This document shows, one piece after another, positions 35,265 to 45,595 of a stretch of 64,000 nt of DNA; position 1 is the first letter of the stretch; each line of letters begins with the position of its first letter. The position numbers and the translations under genes are program-made. Below the pieces are notes generated by a model that searched no databases, was not told where the DNA came from, and was given only the letters and a program-made list of their open reading frames with translations. Source of the DNA: Brevibacillus reuszeri (GTDB lineage Bacteria; Bacillota; Bacilli; Brevibacillales; Brevibacillaceae); contig NZ_BEXF01000018.1 in NCBI RefSeq assembly GCF_002897295.1, positions 62,001-126,000 of the forward strand. The letters run 5' to 3'.

Positions 35265-35294
35265 GTTGTATTTTTATTAATCCGTTTGTATAAT
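35265..35294 (+). promoter_or_regulatory. argGH promoter overlapped by an ARG box
   Basis: TTGTAT 35266-35271, 17-nt spacer, TATAAT 35289-35294. The sequence GTTGTATTTTTATTAAT (35265-35281) over the -35 matches the ARG box in reverse sense, so ArgR/AhrC binding would block polymerase. Confidence 0.75.
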
Positions 35295-35334
35295 TACTCA
35301 CATAAGAGATACTTCGAAACGGGGAGAGAGAATA

Positions 35335-36594
35335 ATGGCAAAAGATAAAATTGTGTTGGCCTATTCGGGCGGTTTAGATACATCTGTAGCAATCAAGTGG
35401 CTCCAAGAAACATACAACTATGATGTTATTGCGGTTGCACTGGATGTTGGGGAAGGAAAAGACCTCGACTTCGTTCAGAAAAAAGCGCTGCAGGTGGGTG
35501 CTTTGAAATCGATCGTAGTAGATGCAAAAGAAGCATTTGCGGAGGAGTTTGTTCTGCCAGCATTGAAAGCAAACGCGATGTACGAAGGCAAATACCCATT
35601 GGTATCCGCTCTGTCGCGTTACCTGATTTCTCGCGTGCTGGTTGAAATCGCTGAAAAAGAAGGCGCTGTTGCGGTTGCGCACGGCTGCACAGGAAAAGGA
35701 AACGACCAAGTACGCTTTGACGTTTCTTTCACAGCCTTGAACCCAGATATCAAAATCGTGGCACCTGTTCGTGAGTGGGGCTGGACGCGCGATGAAGAGA
35801 TCGAATATGCGAAAAAGAACAACATTCCTATCCCGATCGACCTCGACAATCCATACAGTATCGACCAAAACCTGTGGGGCAGAAGCTGCGAGTGCGGCGT
35901 ACTGGAGGATCCATGGGCAGCGCCACCAGAAGGTGCTTACGATCTGACGAAGTCCATCGCAGATGCGCCGGATGAGGCAGAAGAGATCGAAATCACGTTT
36001 GTACAAGGCAAGCCAACTGCGCTGAACGGTGAAGAGCTGCCATTGTCCGAGCTCATTTTGAAGCTGAACAAAATCGCTGGTAACCACGGTGTTGGCCGTA
36101 TCGACCACGTAGAAAACCGCTTGGTTGGTATCAAATCCCGTGAAGTATACGAAACACCTGCTGCAACTACATTGATTTTGGCTCACTGTGAGCTGGAATT
36201 CTTGACGCAACCGCGTGAAGTAGCAGCATTCAAGCCAATCGTGGAGCAAAAATTGGCGCAAGTGATCTACGAAGGACTGTGGTTCTCGCCAATTCGCAAT
36301 GCGGTTCAAGCATTCATCGAAGAGACACAAAAACACGTAACAGGCGTAGTACGCGTGAAGCTGCACAAAGGACATGCGATCGTTGTAGGCCGCAAATCCG
36401 CTTCCTCGCTCTACAGCCATGAGCTGGCAACCTACAATGCTGGCGACCAGTTCGATCATAAAGCAGCGCTCGGCTTCATCAAGCTGTGGGGTCTGCCAAC
36501 CAAGGTATACGCACAAGTAAACGAAGGTGTTCTGCACGAAAACATGAATACCGACATCAAGATTTTGGATGAAAAGGATGCGATCAAGCAATGA
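35335..36594 (+). CDS. argG: Argininosuccinate synthase
   Basis: 419 aa; joins citrulline and aspartate using ATP. The N-terminal PP-loop AYSGGLDTS and the citrulline/aspartate-binding [13 protein letters not shown] are present. GGGGAGAGAG precedes ATG 35335. The stop overlaps argH by 4 nt (ATGA), so the two last arginine enzymes are co-translated. Confidence 0.97.
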   Translation: MAKDKIVLAYSGGLDTSVAIKWLQETYNYDVIAVALDVGEGKDLDFVQKKALQVGALKSIVVDAKEAFAEEFVLPALKANAMYEGKYPLVSALSRYLISRVLVEIAEKEGAVAVAHGCTGKGNDQVRFDVSFTALNPDIKIVAPVREWGWTRDEEIEYAKKNNIPIPIDLDNPYSIDQNLWGRSCECGVLEDPWAAPPEGAYDLTKSIADAPDEAEEIEITFVQGKPTALNGEELPLSELILKLNKIAGNHGVGRIDHVENRLVGIKSREVYETPAATTLILAHCELEFLTQPREVAAFKPIVEQKLAQVIYEGLWFSPIRNAVQAFIEETQKHVTGVVRVKLHKGHAIVVGRKSASSLYSHELATYNAGDQFDHKAALGFIKLWGLPTKVYAQVNEGVLHENMNTDIKILDEKDAIKQ

Positions 36595-38036
36595 AACTCT
36601 GGGGAGGACGCTTCACGAAGCCGACGAATCAGCTCGTAGAAGAGTATACTGCTTCTATTTCTTTCGACCAGAAAATGTGGCGACAGGACATCGTCGGTAG
36701 CCTAGCACATGTAGCTATGCTGGGTAAGTGCGGCATCGTACCGATGGAGGAAGTCAGACAAATCATTGCTGGTCTGAAGAAGGTAAAAGACAAAATCGAA
36801 CGTGGGCAAGCCGAGTTCCTGGTTGCTCACGAAGATGTTCATATGAATATTGAAAAGATGCTGATTGAGGAAATCGGACCGGTAGGGGGCAAGCTTCACA
36901 CCGGCCGTAGCCGCAACGACCAGGTTGCACTCGATATGCACCTGTACCTCAGAGAAAAGCTGATGGAGATTATCCAGCTGGCGATGTATCTGCAGGAAGC
37001 GTTGATCGAGCAGGCTAATCAGCATCTGGATACAGTAATGCCTGGATATACCCATCTGCAACGTGCGCAGCCGGTATTGTTTGGCTACCACTTGATGGCG
37101 TATGTATCCATGCTGCAACGCGACATCGAGCGTATGACAGAAACCTGGAAACGGGTGAATGTTTTGCCGCTTGGCGCAGGCGCATTGGCAGGGACTACCT
37201 TCCCGATTGATCGTACGTTTGTAGCGGAAATGCTGCAATTTGACGGCATCTATCAAAACAGCATGGATGCGGTAAGTGATCGTGATTTTATCGTGGAATT
37301 TTTGGCTGATTCCTCGTTGGTCATGACGCACTTGTCCCGTCTGTGTGAGGAATTGGTTATTTGGAGCAGCCAGGAATTTTCTTTTGTAGAGCTGGATGAT
37401 GCGTTCTGCACAGGCTCCAGCATCATGCCACAGAAGAAAAACCCGGATGTAGCAGAATTGGTACGTGGAAAAACAGGGCGTGTATACGGCAATCTGTTTG
37501 GCTTGCTGACAGTTCTGAAGGGCTTGCCTCTTGCCTACAACAAAGACATGCAGGAAGACAAGGAAGGCATGTTTGATACGGTAGCGACGATTCACGGTGC
37601 TCTCGCCTTGCTGACACCGATGATTCAGACCATGCAGGTGAGAAAAGATCGGATGCGTCAGGCTGTGACCAACGACTTCTCCAATGCTACTGACCTGGCA
37701 GATTATCTGGTTCGCAAGGATATGCCTTTCCGTCAGGCTCATGAAGTAGTAGGCAGAGCGGTTCTGTACTGCATCGAGCAACAAAAATATCTCTTGGATA
37801 TGTCATTGGAAGAATTCCAAGGCTTCTCCGGCGTCATCGGTGCAGATGTGTATGATGCACTGGCGGTAGAGACAGTAGTCAACGCACGTAACGTAATGGG
37901 TGGAACGGCTCGCAATCAGGTAGAATCGCAGATTGCTTGGTACCGCGAGAAGCTCGTCGACACGCACGCATGGGTAGACAAAAATAGTCAAAAAGTCATG
38001 ATTGAATCTTTGATTGATGTTGGGGCACCAGCGTGA
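36591..38036 (+). CDS. argH: Argininosuccinate lyase
   Basis: 481 aa of the fumarase/aspartase superfamily; splits argininosuccinate into arginine and fumarate. N-terminal LWGGRF and the signature [12 protein letters not shown] with the catalytic Ser are present, as is [13 protein letters not shown]. Length is slightly above the usual 460 aa with a short C-terminal extension. The hairpin terminator lies 14 nt downstream. Confidence 0.97.
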   Translation: MKLWGGRFTKPTNQLVEEYTASISFDQKMWRQDIVGSLAHVAMLGKCGIVPMEEVRQIIAGLKKVKDKIERGQAEFLVAHEDVHMNIEKMLIEEIGPVGGKLHTGRSRNDQVALDMHLYLREKLMEIIQLAMYLQEALIEQANQHLDTVMPGYTHLQRAQPVLFGYHLMAYVSMLQRDIERMTETWKRVNVLPLGAGALAGTTFPIDRTFVAEMLQFDGIYQNSMDAVSDRDFIVEFLADSSLVMTHLSRLCEELVIWSSQEFSFVELDDAFCTGSSIMPQKKNPDVAELVRGKTGRVYGNLFGLLTVLKGLPLAYNKDMQEDKEGMFDTVATIHGALALLTPMIQTMQVRKDRMRQAVTNDFSNATDLADYLVRKDMPFRQAHEVVGRAVLYCIEQQKYLLDMSLEEFQGFSGVIGADVYDALAVETVVNARNVMGGTARNQVESQIAWYREKLVDTHAWVDKNSQKVMIESLIDVGAPA

Positions 38037-38049
38037 TATAGTAATACTT

Positions 38050-38089
38050 AATAAACGGATAGGCGATTCGCCTGCCCGTTTATTTTTTT
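38050..38089 (+). terminator. Terminator of argGH
   Basis: AATAAACGG / CCGTTTATT stem with an inner GGCGATTCGCC hairpin, then TTTTT. Confidence 0.9.
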
Positions 38090-38111
38090 GTACAAGCTAT
38101 CGTGTAAAACG

Positions 38112-38156
38112 CAAAAAATGCCGAACTCCCCCGAGGGAGCGCGGCATTTTTTTAAA
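38112..38156. terminator. Bidirectional terminator between argH and alcohol dehydrogenase
   Basis: AAAAAATGCCG / CGGCATTTTTTT stem around ACTCCCCCGAGGGAGCG; T runs occur on both strands. Confidence 0.85.
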
Positions 38157-38167
38157 AAACTATCCGT

Positions 38168-39325
38168 TTACAGCGACATACGCAAAATTTGCGCCACATC
38201 TTCACTCGACAGCTTTTTGAAGTTGCCGATCGGTCCATATGGTGTCGCTTTTTCTGCCATTAGCTGCAGATGCTGATCATCGATCTCGTAGTCAGCCAAG
38301 CGGGTAGGGGCACCGATTCTGGCAAAGAATGCTTCCGTCGCAGCAATTCCTTCCAACGCAACCTCGTCGTCAGTTTTTCCAGTAGGATCGACATTCCATA
38401 CTTCTACAGCAAAACGGACAAAGCGTGCAACGTTTTCACGATACACATAGCGCATCCATTTCGGGAAAATGATAGCCAAACCGCCACCATGCGGTATGTC
38501 ATAGACGGCACTTACCGCATGCTCAATGGAATGAGTTGCCCAATCTGTTTCTACCCCGACTGGCAACGTTCCGTTCAGTGCCATGGTTCCGCAATAGAGG
38601 ATATTAGCGCGTGCGTCGTAGTCTTCCGGATTTGCCAGAACGCGATCCGCGTTTTCAATCACCGTTTTCAGAATCGATTCTGCGAAACGTGTCTGCAGTG
38701 GTACCTCTGGTGTATGGGTAAAATATTGTTCAAATACGTGCGACATGATATCGCTGATTCCATAGATGGTTTGATCGTGTGGAACGCTGAACGTATTTTC
38801 AGGGTCTAAGATAGAGAAGGCAGGGAACGTCGTAGATGCTCCATGCTTTTCTTTTGTATCCCAATTGGTTACGACACTGCCTCTGTTCATTTCAGAGCCG
38901 GTTGCAGCAAGGGTAAGGATAGTTCCTAAAGGAAGAGCTTCCGTAGCCAGTGCTTTGCGCGTATAGAAATCCCATACATCGCCTTCGTAAGGAACGCCGA
39001 CAGCGACTGCCTTGGCTGCGTCTATAACACTTCCGCCGCCTACTGCCAAAATCCAGTTGACGCCCTCCTGACGGCAAAGCTCAATTCCCTTTTTGACAGT
39101 GCTGAGGCGTGGATTCGGTTCTACACCAGATAGCTCGAGCACGCGGCAATCAGCCTCTTGTAGAAGGGAGACGACTTTTTCATAGAGGCCTGTACGCTTG
39201 ATACTGCCTCCTCCATAAACCAGCAGGACGGTTTGACCGAGTTGCTCGGCTTTTTCTTTCAGCATGGACAGCTGGCCCCGGCCAAAAATCAATTGCGTAG
39301 GGTTATGGTAGACAAATGGATTCAT
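38168..39325 (-). CDS. Iron-containing alcohol dehydrogenase (YugJ/BdhA-like)
   Basis: 385 aa from the second of two adjacent ATGs (39328 and 39325); AAAGGAGC is better spaced for the inner one. NAD(P)-binding GGGSIKRTG and [16 protein letters not shown], and metal-ligand His in [11 protein letters not shown] and [24 protein letters not shown], match the butanol/lactaldehyde-type group III family. It probably reduces short-chain aldehydes; the exact substrate cannot be told. Minus-strand single gene between the arginine and division loci. Confidence 0.88.
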   Translation of the reverse strand: MNPFVYHNPTQLIFGRGQLSMLKEKAEQLGQTVLLVYGGGSIKRTGLYEKVVSLLQEADCRVLELSGVEPNPRLSTVKKGIELCRQEGVNWILAVGGGSVIDAAKAVAVGVPYEGDVWDFYTRKALATEALPLGTILTLAATGSEMNRGSVVTNWDTKEKHGASTTFPAFSILDPENTFSVPHDQTIYGISDIMSHVFEQYFTHTPEVPLQTRFAESILKTVIENADRVLANPEDYDARANILYCGTMALNGTLPVGVETDWATHSIEHAVSAVYDIPHGGGLAIIFPKWMRYVYRENVARFVRFAVEVWNVDPTGKTDDEVALEGIAATEAFFARIGAPTRLADYEIDDQHLQLMAEKATPYGPIGNFKKLSSEDVAQILRMSL

Positions 39326-39499
39326 CATGCATGCTCCTTTCCACAGTTCACTCCCACTCATTGTAACGAACAGAGTAAACGGATGCTAGCTGACGATGTG
39401 CTGCCGGGACTTTCAGCACAAATCATGTCGTTTTGAAGCGAATTGAAGCGGTTTCGACAAGAAATGAGAGATTTAGTGGATTCCATCAGCGAATGACGG

Positions 39500-39508
39500 T
39501 GGTATAAT
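39500..39508 (+). promoter_or_regulatory. Extended -10 promoter upstream of ftsE
   Basis: TGGTATAAT (extended -10) about 165 nt before ftsE. The other 330 nt between the dehydrogenase and ftsE show no gene or clear terminator. Confidence 0.5.
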
Positions 39509-39672
39509 AAATAAGATGGATTTTCTCGCTGTTTTTAGGCAAGGTTTGGCAGCGGGCTAGAAAGAGATGAGGGGAATTGTCGATTTGCCTTGATTTAACG
39601 GTGTTTTCGACAAGATAAAATAAATCAGGATCAAGAAAAAGAATGGATCTGACAATGTAGGATGTGATTGAC

Positions 39673-40359
39673 TTGATCGAAATGTTTGACGTTTGGAAGA
39701 CGTACCCAAACGGTACAAGTGCGTTAAAAGGTGTAAACATTCGGATTGAAAAAGGCGAATTTGTGTATGTGGTGGGTCCCAGCGGTGCAGGGAAATCTAC
39801 TTTTATCAAATTGATGTATCGGGAAGAAAAGCCGTCAAAGGGTCAAATTTTCTTGGGTGGCTTCAATGTCAGCCGGATCAAGGAACGCCAGATTCCCACG
39901 GTTCGTCGCAGTATTGGTGTTGTATTCCAAGATTTTAAACTATTGCCAACGCTCACCGTATTTGAAAATGTAGCATTTGCGATGGAAGTAATCGAGAGCA
40001 ATCCAAAGCAGATCAAGCCCCGCGTGATGGACGTATTGGGATTGGTCAAGCTGAAGCACAAGGCAAAAATGCTGCCGAACGAGCTATCTGGGGGAGAGCA
40101 GCAGCGTGTAGCACTGGCTCGCGCATTGGTTAACAGTCCAGGCATTATTATCGCCGATGAGCCGACAGGAAACCTTGACCCGGAGACTTCTTGGGAGATT
40201 ATGAAGCTGTTTGAGGAAATCAATCAGCGTGGTACGACTGTTGTCATGGCGACGCATAACCGCGAAATTGTCAACACGATGAGAAAACGGGTCATAGCGA
40301 TCGAAGCTGGACAAATTGCCCGTGATGAGCAGAGAGGGGAATACGGTTATGAAGATTAG
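39673..40359 (+). CDS. ftsE: Cell-division ABC ATPase FtsE
   Basis: 228 aa. TTG 39673 is preferred over GTG 39664: the spacing from AGGATGTGA fits and the protein then starts MIEMFDVW like B. subtilis FtsE. Walker A GPSGAGKST, signature LSGGEQQRVALARAL, Walker B IIIADEPTGNLDP. With FtsX it activates peptidoglycan hydrolases, here most likely the M23 protein encoded next. It overlaps ftsX by 11 nt. Confidence 0.95.
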   Translation: MIEMFDVWKTYPNGTSALKGVNIRIEKGEFVYVVGPSGAGKSTFIKLMYREEKPSKGQIFLGGFNVSRIKERQIPTVRRSIGVVFQDFKLLPTLTVFENVAFAMEVIESNPKQIKPRVMDVLGLVKLKHKAKMLPNELSGGEQQRVALARALVNSPGIIIADEPTGNLDPETSWEIMKLFEEINQRGTTVVMATHNREIVNTMRKRVIAIEAGQIARDEQRGEYGYED

Positions 40360-41245
40360 AACGCTAGGGCGCCATGTCCGTGAAGGGGTCAAAAACCTCG
40401 GGCGGAACGGCTGGATGTCGTTCGCTTCAATTAGTGCCGTAACGTTTACCCTGTTCATTCTCGGCGTATTCCTCGTATTGGCTATGAATGTGAACTTTTT
40501 TGCTCAATCCGTGGAAAAGCAGGTGGAGATTCGGGTATTTATGGCGGATCTCACTACAAAAGAAAGCCTGCAGCAATTTGAACAAGATGTACGTGCTTTA
40601 GATAAAGTGGAGTCCGTCCAGTTCATCTCCAAGGATGAAGGCTTAAAGCAGTTCCGCGAGAGCATGGGGGAGAAGGCTTATTTATTTGACGGATTAGAAA
40701 AAGGAAATCCGCTGCCGGACGCCTTTGTTGTTAAAGCAAAAATGCCTCAGGACACGGCAGTCTTGGCAGCTCAAATCAAGCAAATGAAAAATGTCAGAAG
40801 CCTGAACTATGGAGAAGGCACAGTAGAAAAGCTGTTTGCAGCAACAGATACCGTGCGAAACGTAGGAATCGGCTTCATCATCGGGCTAGGCTTCACAGCG
40901 ATGTTTTTAATTGCCAATACGATTAAGCTGACGATCGTTGCGCGTCGCAGGGAAATCGAAATCATGAAGCTCGTTGGGGCAACAAACTGGTTTATTCGCT
41001 GGCCTTTCTTTGTTGAAGGGCTGCTCATGGGTATCACCGGGGCATTGATTCCAATCATTATCCTAGGTGTGGGCTACTACTATCTGCTTGACGCAATCAA
41101 GTCGAGCTTTGAAGCAACCCAACTATTTACACTGTTACCATTGTTCCCGCTTGTGTATCAGGTAGCACTTGCTTTGCTAGCAATCGGTGCGTTTATCGGG
41201 ATCTGGGGAAGCTTGGTGTCAGTCCGTCGCTTCTTGCGAGTTTAA
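40349..41245 (+). CDS. ftsX: Cell-division membrane protein FtsX
   Basis: 298 aa; four membrane segments (about 25-48, 172-195, 222-248, 265-290) with an extracellular loop between the first two that contacts the hydrolase. MKIRTLGRHVREGVKNLGRNGWM is the typical start, from ATG 40349 after AGAGAGGGG. Overlaps ftsE; 26 nt to the M23 peptidase gene, giving an ftsE-ftsX-hydrolase operon. Confidence 0.95.
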   Translation: MKIRTLGRHVREGVKNLGRNGWMSFASISAVTFTLFILGVFLVLAMNVNFFAQSVEKQVEIRVFMADLTTKESLQQFEQDVRALDKVESVQFISKDEGLKQFRESMGEKAYLFDGLEKGNPLPDAFVVKAKMPQDTAVLAAQIKQMKNVRSLNYGEGTVEKLFAATDTVRNVGIGFIIGLGFTAMFLIANTIKLTIVARRREIEIMKLVGATNWFIRWPFFVEGLLMGITGALIPIIILGVGYYYLLDAIKSSFEATQLFTLLPLFPLVYQVALALLAIGAFIGIWGSLVSVRRFLRV

Positions 41246-41271
41246 TATTTAGATAACGTGGGAGGAGTATC

Positions 41272-42471
41272 ATGAGGAAGAAGGTCCTGCTAACTCTCTT
41301 GATCGCCGGTCTCGTGGCCGGATCTGCAATCCCGACAAACGTAAGCTGGGCAGCTAGTAAAGCATCTTTGGACAAGATTAATCGGGAACTAAAAGAGATA
41401 CAGAAGAAAAAAGAGCAGCAAAAACAGCAAGTGAAGCAAACTGAGCAAAAAATCAGCGCTGTACAAAAGGAACAAAAGGATTTGCAAACCGAGCTGATGC
41501 AGATTGATTTGCGTCGTAACGAGACACAAAAAAAACTGGACAAGCTCGAAGTACAGATGAATGAAACCACAGAAAAAGCAGCGCAAGCGCAAGACAATCT
41601 GGATGAAGCAAAAGAACGCGTAGCACAGCGGGAAACCTTGCTGAAAACACGTGTGAAATCCATGTATGAGCGTGGAAAGGTTTCTTATTTAGACGTGCTT
41701 TTGGGCTCGTCTGACTTCGGTGATTTCCTCACACGTATGGAAGGGCTGCAGTTGATTTTGGAGCAGGACACCCGCATCCTGGAAGACAACATGCGTGACA
41801 AAGAAACGATTGAAGTGAAAAAGAAAGAAATCGATCATCAATTGACCGTCTACGCTGGCATGCTTGACGAAGCAGAGAATCTCAAAGCTGAATTGGACAA
41901 GCAGTACAAGCACAGTCTGGTGGTAAAGGCAGAGCTGAAGAAGAAAGAGTCTGCTTTGGAAGAAGATTTGGAGCAATACGGACAGCAGCTGCTTGCCATC
42001 ACCAAAGCGGAATCAGATAAATATGCTGAACGTGTCCGGGCGATGAGCAGCAGTAGCAGCGGATACAAAGGTGGAAAGCTGGGTCTTCCAGTCGCTGACG
42101 GACAATTCCGCTTCAGCTCGGGCTTCGGGATGCGAACAGACCCGTTTACAGGCCGGTCAGCTGGGCATAATGGAGTAGACATGGCAGCACCAAAAGGAAC
42201 GACGATTATGGCAGCAGCCAATGGAGTAGTTATCTTTGCCGGATACTCTAACGGCTTTGGCAATACGGTCATGATTAAACACAGCTCTGAGATTACAACT
42301 CTTTATGGACACATTCGTGAGGGCGGTATCAAAGTTTCTGTGGGACAATCTGTATCAAAAGGACAAAAGATTGCCGAGGTCGGCTCTACTGGACGATCTA
42401 CCGGAAATCACGTTCACTTTACCGTTTATAAAAACGACGTTGCTGTCAACCCGATGCCGTACCTGAAATAG
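41272..42471 (+). CDS. M23 peptidase / murein hydrolase activator with coiled coil
   Basis: 399 aa. Signal peptide (cleavage near SWAAS, residue about 26). A long coiled coil rich in Lys/Gln/Glu follows (about 28-250), then an M23 (LytM) domain (about 280-398) with zinc ligands in HNGVDMA and HVHFTVYK and the GNTVMIKHS stretch. The coiled-coil plus LytM plan is that of EnvC- and PcsB-like partners of FtsEX. The LytM motifs look complete, so it may cut peptidoglycan itself. Confidence 0.92.
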   Translation: MRKKVLLTLLIAGLVAGSAIPTNVSWAASKASLDKINRELKEIQKKKEQQKQQVKQTEQKISAVQKEQKDLQTELMQIDLRRNETQKKLDKLEVQMNETTEKAAQAQDNLDEAKERVAQRETLLKTRVKSMYERGKVSYLDVLLGSSDFGDFLTRMEGLQLILEQDTRILEDNMRDKETIEVKKKEIDHQLTVYAGMLDEAENLKAELDKQYKHSLVVKAELKKKESALEEDLEQYGQQLLAITKAESDKYAERVRAMSSSSSGYKGGKLGLPVADGQFRFSSGFGMRTDPFTGRSAGHNGVDMAAPKGTTIMAAANGVVIFAGYSNGFGNTVMIKHSSEITTLYGHIREGGIKVSVGQSVSKGQKIAEVGSTGRSTGNHVHFTVYKNDVAVNPMPYLK

Positions 42472-42564
42472 CGAGGTGTACGGCCAGACAAATATTGCTA
42501 GCCGGAGTTGCATACAATAGCAGCATATCTTTTCACCGGTAGCACAAAGGATGGTGACGTAACA

Positions 42565-44046
42565 GTGAGATGGAAAGGGCGTACCGTACTAGCGGTTGTG
42601 CTCATCTCGATGGTGGCCAGTAGCTTCTTGACCATGGCGATGATGAAGACTTCTGCTAGCGCTAATGCGAATCAGAACGGGGCACTTACTGCATCGAGCA
42701 ATAAGCTGTTCCAAACAACAGGGGCAGAATATCCTCAGGAGTTCAAAAAGCTGTACGAAGCTTTTTCAGCCATCAAGAAGGAATACATCCAAAATGTCAC
42801 CAATGATCAGTTGGTAGAGGGCGCAATTGGGGGCATGGTAGGCTCCTTGGAAGATCCATACAGTGACTACATGGACCCACGCTCTGCAGAGCAATTTACG
42901 TCTACTCTACATTCCACGTTCCAAGGAATTGGGACGGAAGTTACGCTACAAAATGGACGGGTAACCGTCGTTTCTCCATTCAAGGATTCTCCTGCGGAAC
43001 GTGCAGGTCTGCGGCCAAATGATCAAATCCTGAGTGTAAACGGTGAGTCGCTTGAGGGCTTGGATCTGAATCAGGCCGTCATGAAAATTCGCGGACCTAA
43101 AGGAACGAAGGCCGTTTTAACAATCGCTCGTGCAGGTGTAGCTGAGCCGATCACGATCGTGTGTGTACGCGATGACATTCCGATCGAGACAGTGAACAGC
43201 CAAATTATCGAGAAGAATGGCGTTAAGGTTGGTGTAATTGGAATTACCCAGTTCTCTACTGAGACAGCAAAACACTTCAAGGATCAATTGGCGTCTTTGG
43301 AGAAAAAAGGCATCGGTGGATTGGTTATCGATGTACGCGGAAACCCAGGCGGCTACTTGCTTGCGGTAAAGGAAATCGGCGAGATTCTCGTTCCAAAAAA
43401 GGGAGTCATCGTCCAAATCGAGTACGGAGCTGGCGGACAGCAAAAAGAAGAGTATCGCTCGACGACTGACGCAGCCAAGCCGTATCCGATTTCTCTCTTG
43501 ATTAACGGAGGAAGCGCAAGTGCTTCGGAAATTCTCGCAGGCGCTTTGCGTGACAGCGGAAACTATAAGCTGGTAGGCGAGAAGAGCTTTGGAAAAGGTA
43601 CAGTCCAAAGCACCATGGAAATGGCAGATAAGAGCCAGCTGAAGCTGACGATTGCCAAATGGGTTACGCCAAAAGGCGAATGGATTCATAAAAAAGGAAT
43701 CGAGCCTGATTTCAAAGTAGATCAGCCTGCGTATTTTAACGCTGTTCAACTGCCGGCTGATAAAGAATTGGCTCGGGACATGGCAGGTAATGAAGTGAAA
43801 AACCTGCAGCTAATCCTGAGTGGATTGAATCTATCGCCAGGACGAGATGATGGCTACTTTGACGAAAAAACAGAGCAAGTAATCAAGCAGTTCCAAACTT
43901 CACACAAGCTGCCTGCGACAGGCAAGGTAGACGCGGCTACTCGTACACAATTGGAGGAGGGCTTGCGCAAAGTAATGCGTGACCCGCAAAACGACCTGCA
44001 ATTGCAAAAAGCGATCGACGTTGTCAGCCTGAAGCAGCCAAAATAA
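42565..44046 (+). CDS. ctpB: C-terminal processing protease CtpB (S41, PDZ)
   Basis: 493 aa from GTG 42565, which follows AAAGGATGGTGA; the frame upstream to 42508 has no such site. One N-terminal membrane/signal segment, a PDZ domain (about 100-185; ERAGLRPNDQILSVNGESL), S41 catalytic Ser in GSASASEILAG and Lys in GEKSFGKGTVQ, then a C-terminal peptidoglycan-binding domain (about 405-480). In B. subtilis CtpB cleaves SpoIVFA during sporulation, and the location next to minJ matches. Confidence 0.92.
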   Translation: MRWKGRTVLAVVLISMVASSFLTMAMMKTSASANANQNGALTASSNKLFQTTGAEYPQEFKKLYEAFSAIKKEYIQNVTNDQLVEGAIGGMVGSLEDPYSDYMDPRSAEQFTSTLHSTFQGIGTEVTLQNGRVTVVSPFKDSPAERAGLRPNDQILSVNGESLEGLDLNQAVMKIRGPKGTKAVLTIARAGVAEPITIVCVRDDIPIETVNSQIIEKNGVKVGVIGITQFSTETAKHFKDQLASLEKKGIGGLVIDVRGNPGGYLLAVKEIGEILVPKKGVIVQIEYGAGGQQKEEYRSTTDAAKPYPISLLINGGSASASEILAGALRDSGNYKLVGEKSFGKGTVQSTMEMADKSQLKLTIAKWVTPKGEWIHKKGIEPDFKVDQPAYFNAVQLPADKELARDMAGNEVKNLQLILSGLNLSPGRDDGYFDEKTEQVIKQFQTSHKLPATGKVDAATRTQLEEGLRKVMRDPQNDLQLQKAIDVVSLKQPK

Positions 44047-44093
44047 TCCATAGCACTCGAGGCAGGGAATTCCCTGACTTTCGTAGAAATGGT

Positions 44094-44130
44094 AACCACG
44101 GTAAATCACATGCCGTGGTTTTTCTTTTTC
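44094..44130 (+). terminator. Terminator of ctpB
   Basis: AACCACGG / CCGTGGTT stem followed by TTTCTTTTTC; it ends 18 nt before the minJ-like start. Confidence 0.8.
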
Positions 44131-44147
44131 CATTTGAGGTGAGGCAA

Positions 44148-45416
44148 TTGGCGATACAGGCAGATATGCTCTCCATTGCATATGGATTTGCTGCATTTTT
44201 TCTCAATCCAATCTTTTACGTATTTCTGATCTTTATTTATCTGCATTACAGGCGGCAGATGAATCTGGAAAGACAGTTGTTTGCTGCCCGTATTCAGTCA
44301 CCGCTACTTTCCACGATTCGGTCGGTAGGAATGGGACTGGCAGGCGGTCTTTTGATTTCCGTGCTGGCCGCAGGACTCGGTGTGGTTGTACAGGCACAAG
44401 ATTTATGGATTTTATGGGGCCTCGCTCTGATTATGGCGCTCATACGTTTACGGTTTCTCTGCTTTGCCTACGCGGCAGGCTTGCTGACGGTTTTGCATGC
44501 GATCGCGCAGGTTTTCCCGGGGGTATCCGATGTAGCAGGAATTGGCACCGTCTGGGAAATGCTTCGTCAGGCGAAGCCATTGCCACTTTTGGCACTCGTT
44601 GCGATCATGCATTTGATGGAAGCGATGCTTGTTCGTTGGAATGGGGGTCGTGATGCGTCACCACTGTTTGTAGAAGGGCAGCGCGGCCGGATTGTAGGTG
44701 CGTATTTACTTCATTCCTTTTGGCTGACGCCATTGGTGCTGTTCGTCCAAATGGAGCCAGGAGCATTGAGTGGAGCGCTTTATCCAGGCTGGCCCTTCTT
44801 TTCACCAGGTGCAGCTTCGTTTGCTCTAATGCTGCTGCCGACCGTGACCGGTTTTTCGGACATGACCCAGACGATGACTCCGCGTATGAAAGCAGAGAAA
44901 GTCGCGGGGCAATTGGCTATTTATGCGGTAGTATTATTGGCTTTGACGGCACTTGCCGTGTGGTTCTGGCCGCTTTTGCTAGTAGCAGGACTGTATGCCC
45001 TTTTTGGACACGAAGGCCTGTTTTTCCGAAGCCAGTCCCAGGAGAGAAAGCGCTCGCCGTACTTTATACAGTCTTCACGAGGAGTCAAGGTGATGGGAGT
45101 CATCCCTGGCACACGAGCAGAAGAAATCGGAATTGTACCGGGAGAAATCATCGTCAAGGTGAATGGTATCCCTGTCCGTAACAAAGAAGATTTGTATCCA
45201 GCGCTGCAGGCCAATTCAGCCTTTTGCAAAATGGAAGTACTGACGCATGACGGGGAACTGAAGTTTGTGCAATGTGCTGTTTATGCAGGGAATCATCATC
45301 AATTGGGGATCATCGTGGTTCCTGATTCGACGACGCGTGTTTTTGTAGACTTGAAGCGAGCGAGTGTTGTGCAGCTGATCAAGCAAAAGCTGGAAAAGCT
45401 GAATATCGGAGCATAG
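44148..45416 (+). CDS. MinJ-like polytopic PDZ protein
   Basis: 422 aa from TTG 44148, placed 7 nt after TGAGGTGAGG; a frame from 44115 passes through the terminator and is unlikely. About seven to eight membrane segments up to residue 290, then a PDZ domain (about 305-385; GVKVMGVIPGTRAEEIGIVPGEIIVKVNG). This is the architecture of MinJ, which links DivIVA to MinD at the septum, and it follows ctpB as in B. subtilis. The name rests on architecture and context. Confidence 0.75.
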   Translation: MAIQADMLSIAYGFAAFFLNPIFYVFLIFIYLHYRRQMNLERQLFAARIQSPLLSTIRSVGMGLAGGLLISVLAAGLGVVVQAQDLWILWGLALIMALIRLRFLCFAYAAGLLTVLHAIAQVFPGVSDVAGIGTVWEMLRQAKPLPLLALVAIMHLMEAMLVRWNGGRDASPLFVEGQRGRIVGAYLLHSFWLTPLVLFVQMEPGALSGALYPGWPFFSPGAASFALMLLPTVTGFSDMTQTMTPRMKAEKVAGQLAIYAVVLLALTALAVWFWPLLLVAGLYALFGHEGLFFRSQSQERKRSPYFIQSSRGVKVMGVIPGTRAEEIGIVPGEIIVKVNGIPVRNKEDLYPALQANSAFCKMEVLTHDGELKFVQCAVYAGNHHQLGIIVVPDSTTRVFVDLKRASVVQLIKQKLEKLNIGA

Positions 45417-45420
45417 GCGA

Positions 45421-45477
45421 AGAGAGGGAGAGATTGGACACGCAGGATAGGGTGTCTGTCTCTCTCGTTTTTGTACT
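45421..45477 (+). terminator. Terminator of the minJ-like gene
   Basis: GAGAGATTGGACAC / GTGTCTGTCTCTCTC imperfect stem followed by GTTTTTG. Confidence 0.75.
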
Positions 45478-45595
45478 GCCTGGAAAATAGCGCACCCTTT
45501 TCAATAAAAATTTTTTTCTTGAATAGCCTGTTTATTCGCAAAACTAAATACGTGGTCGTGCGTCTGAATGTAAGAGGAAAAAAGAGGGAGTGAAA

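Noticed and set aside
35374-36591. 405-aa minus-strand frame over argG
   Set aside because: Shadow of argG; Cys/His/Phe-rich composition typical of antisense reading.
36702-37784. 360-aa minus-strand frame over argH
   Set aside because: Shadow of a strongly conserved enzyme gene, with no start signals.
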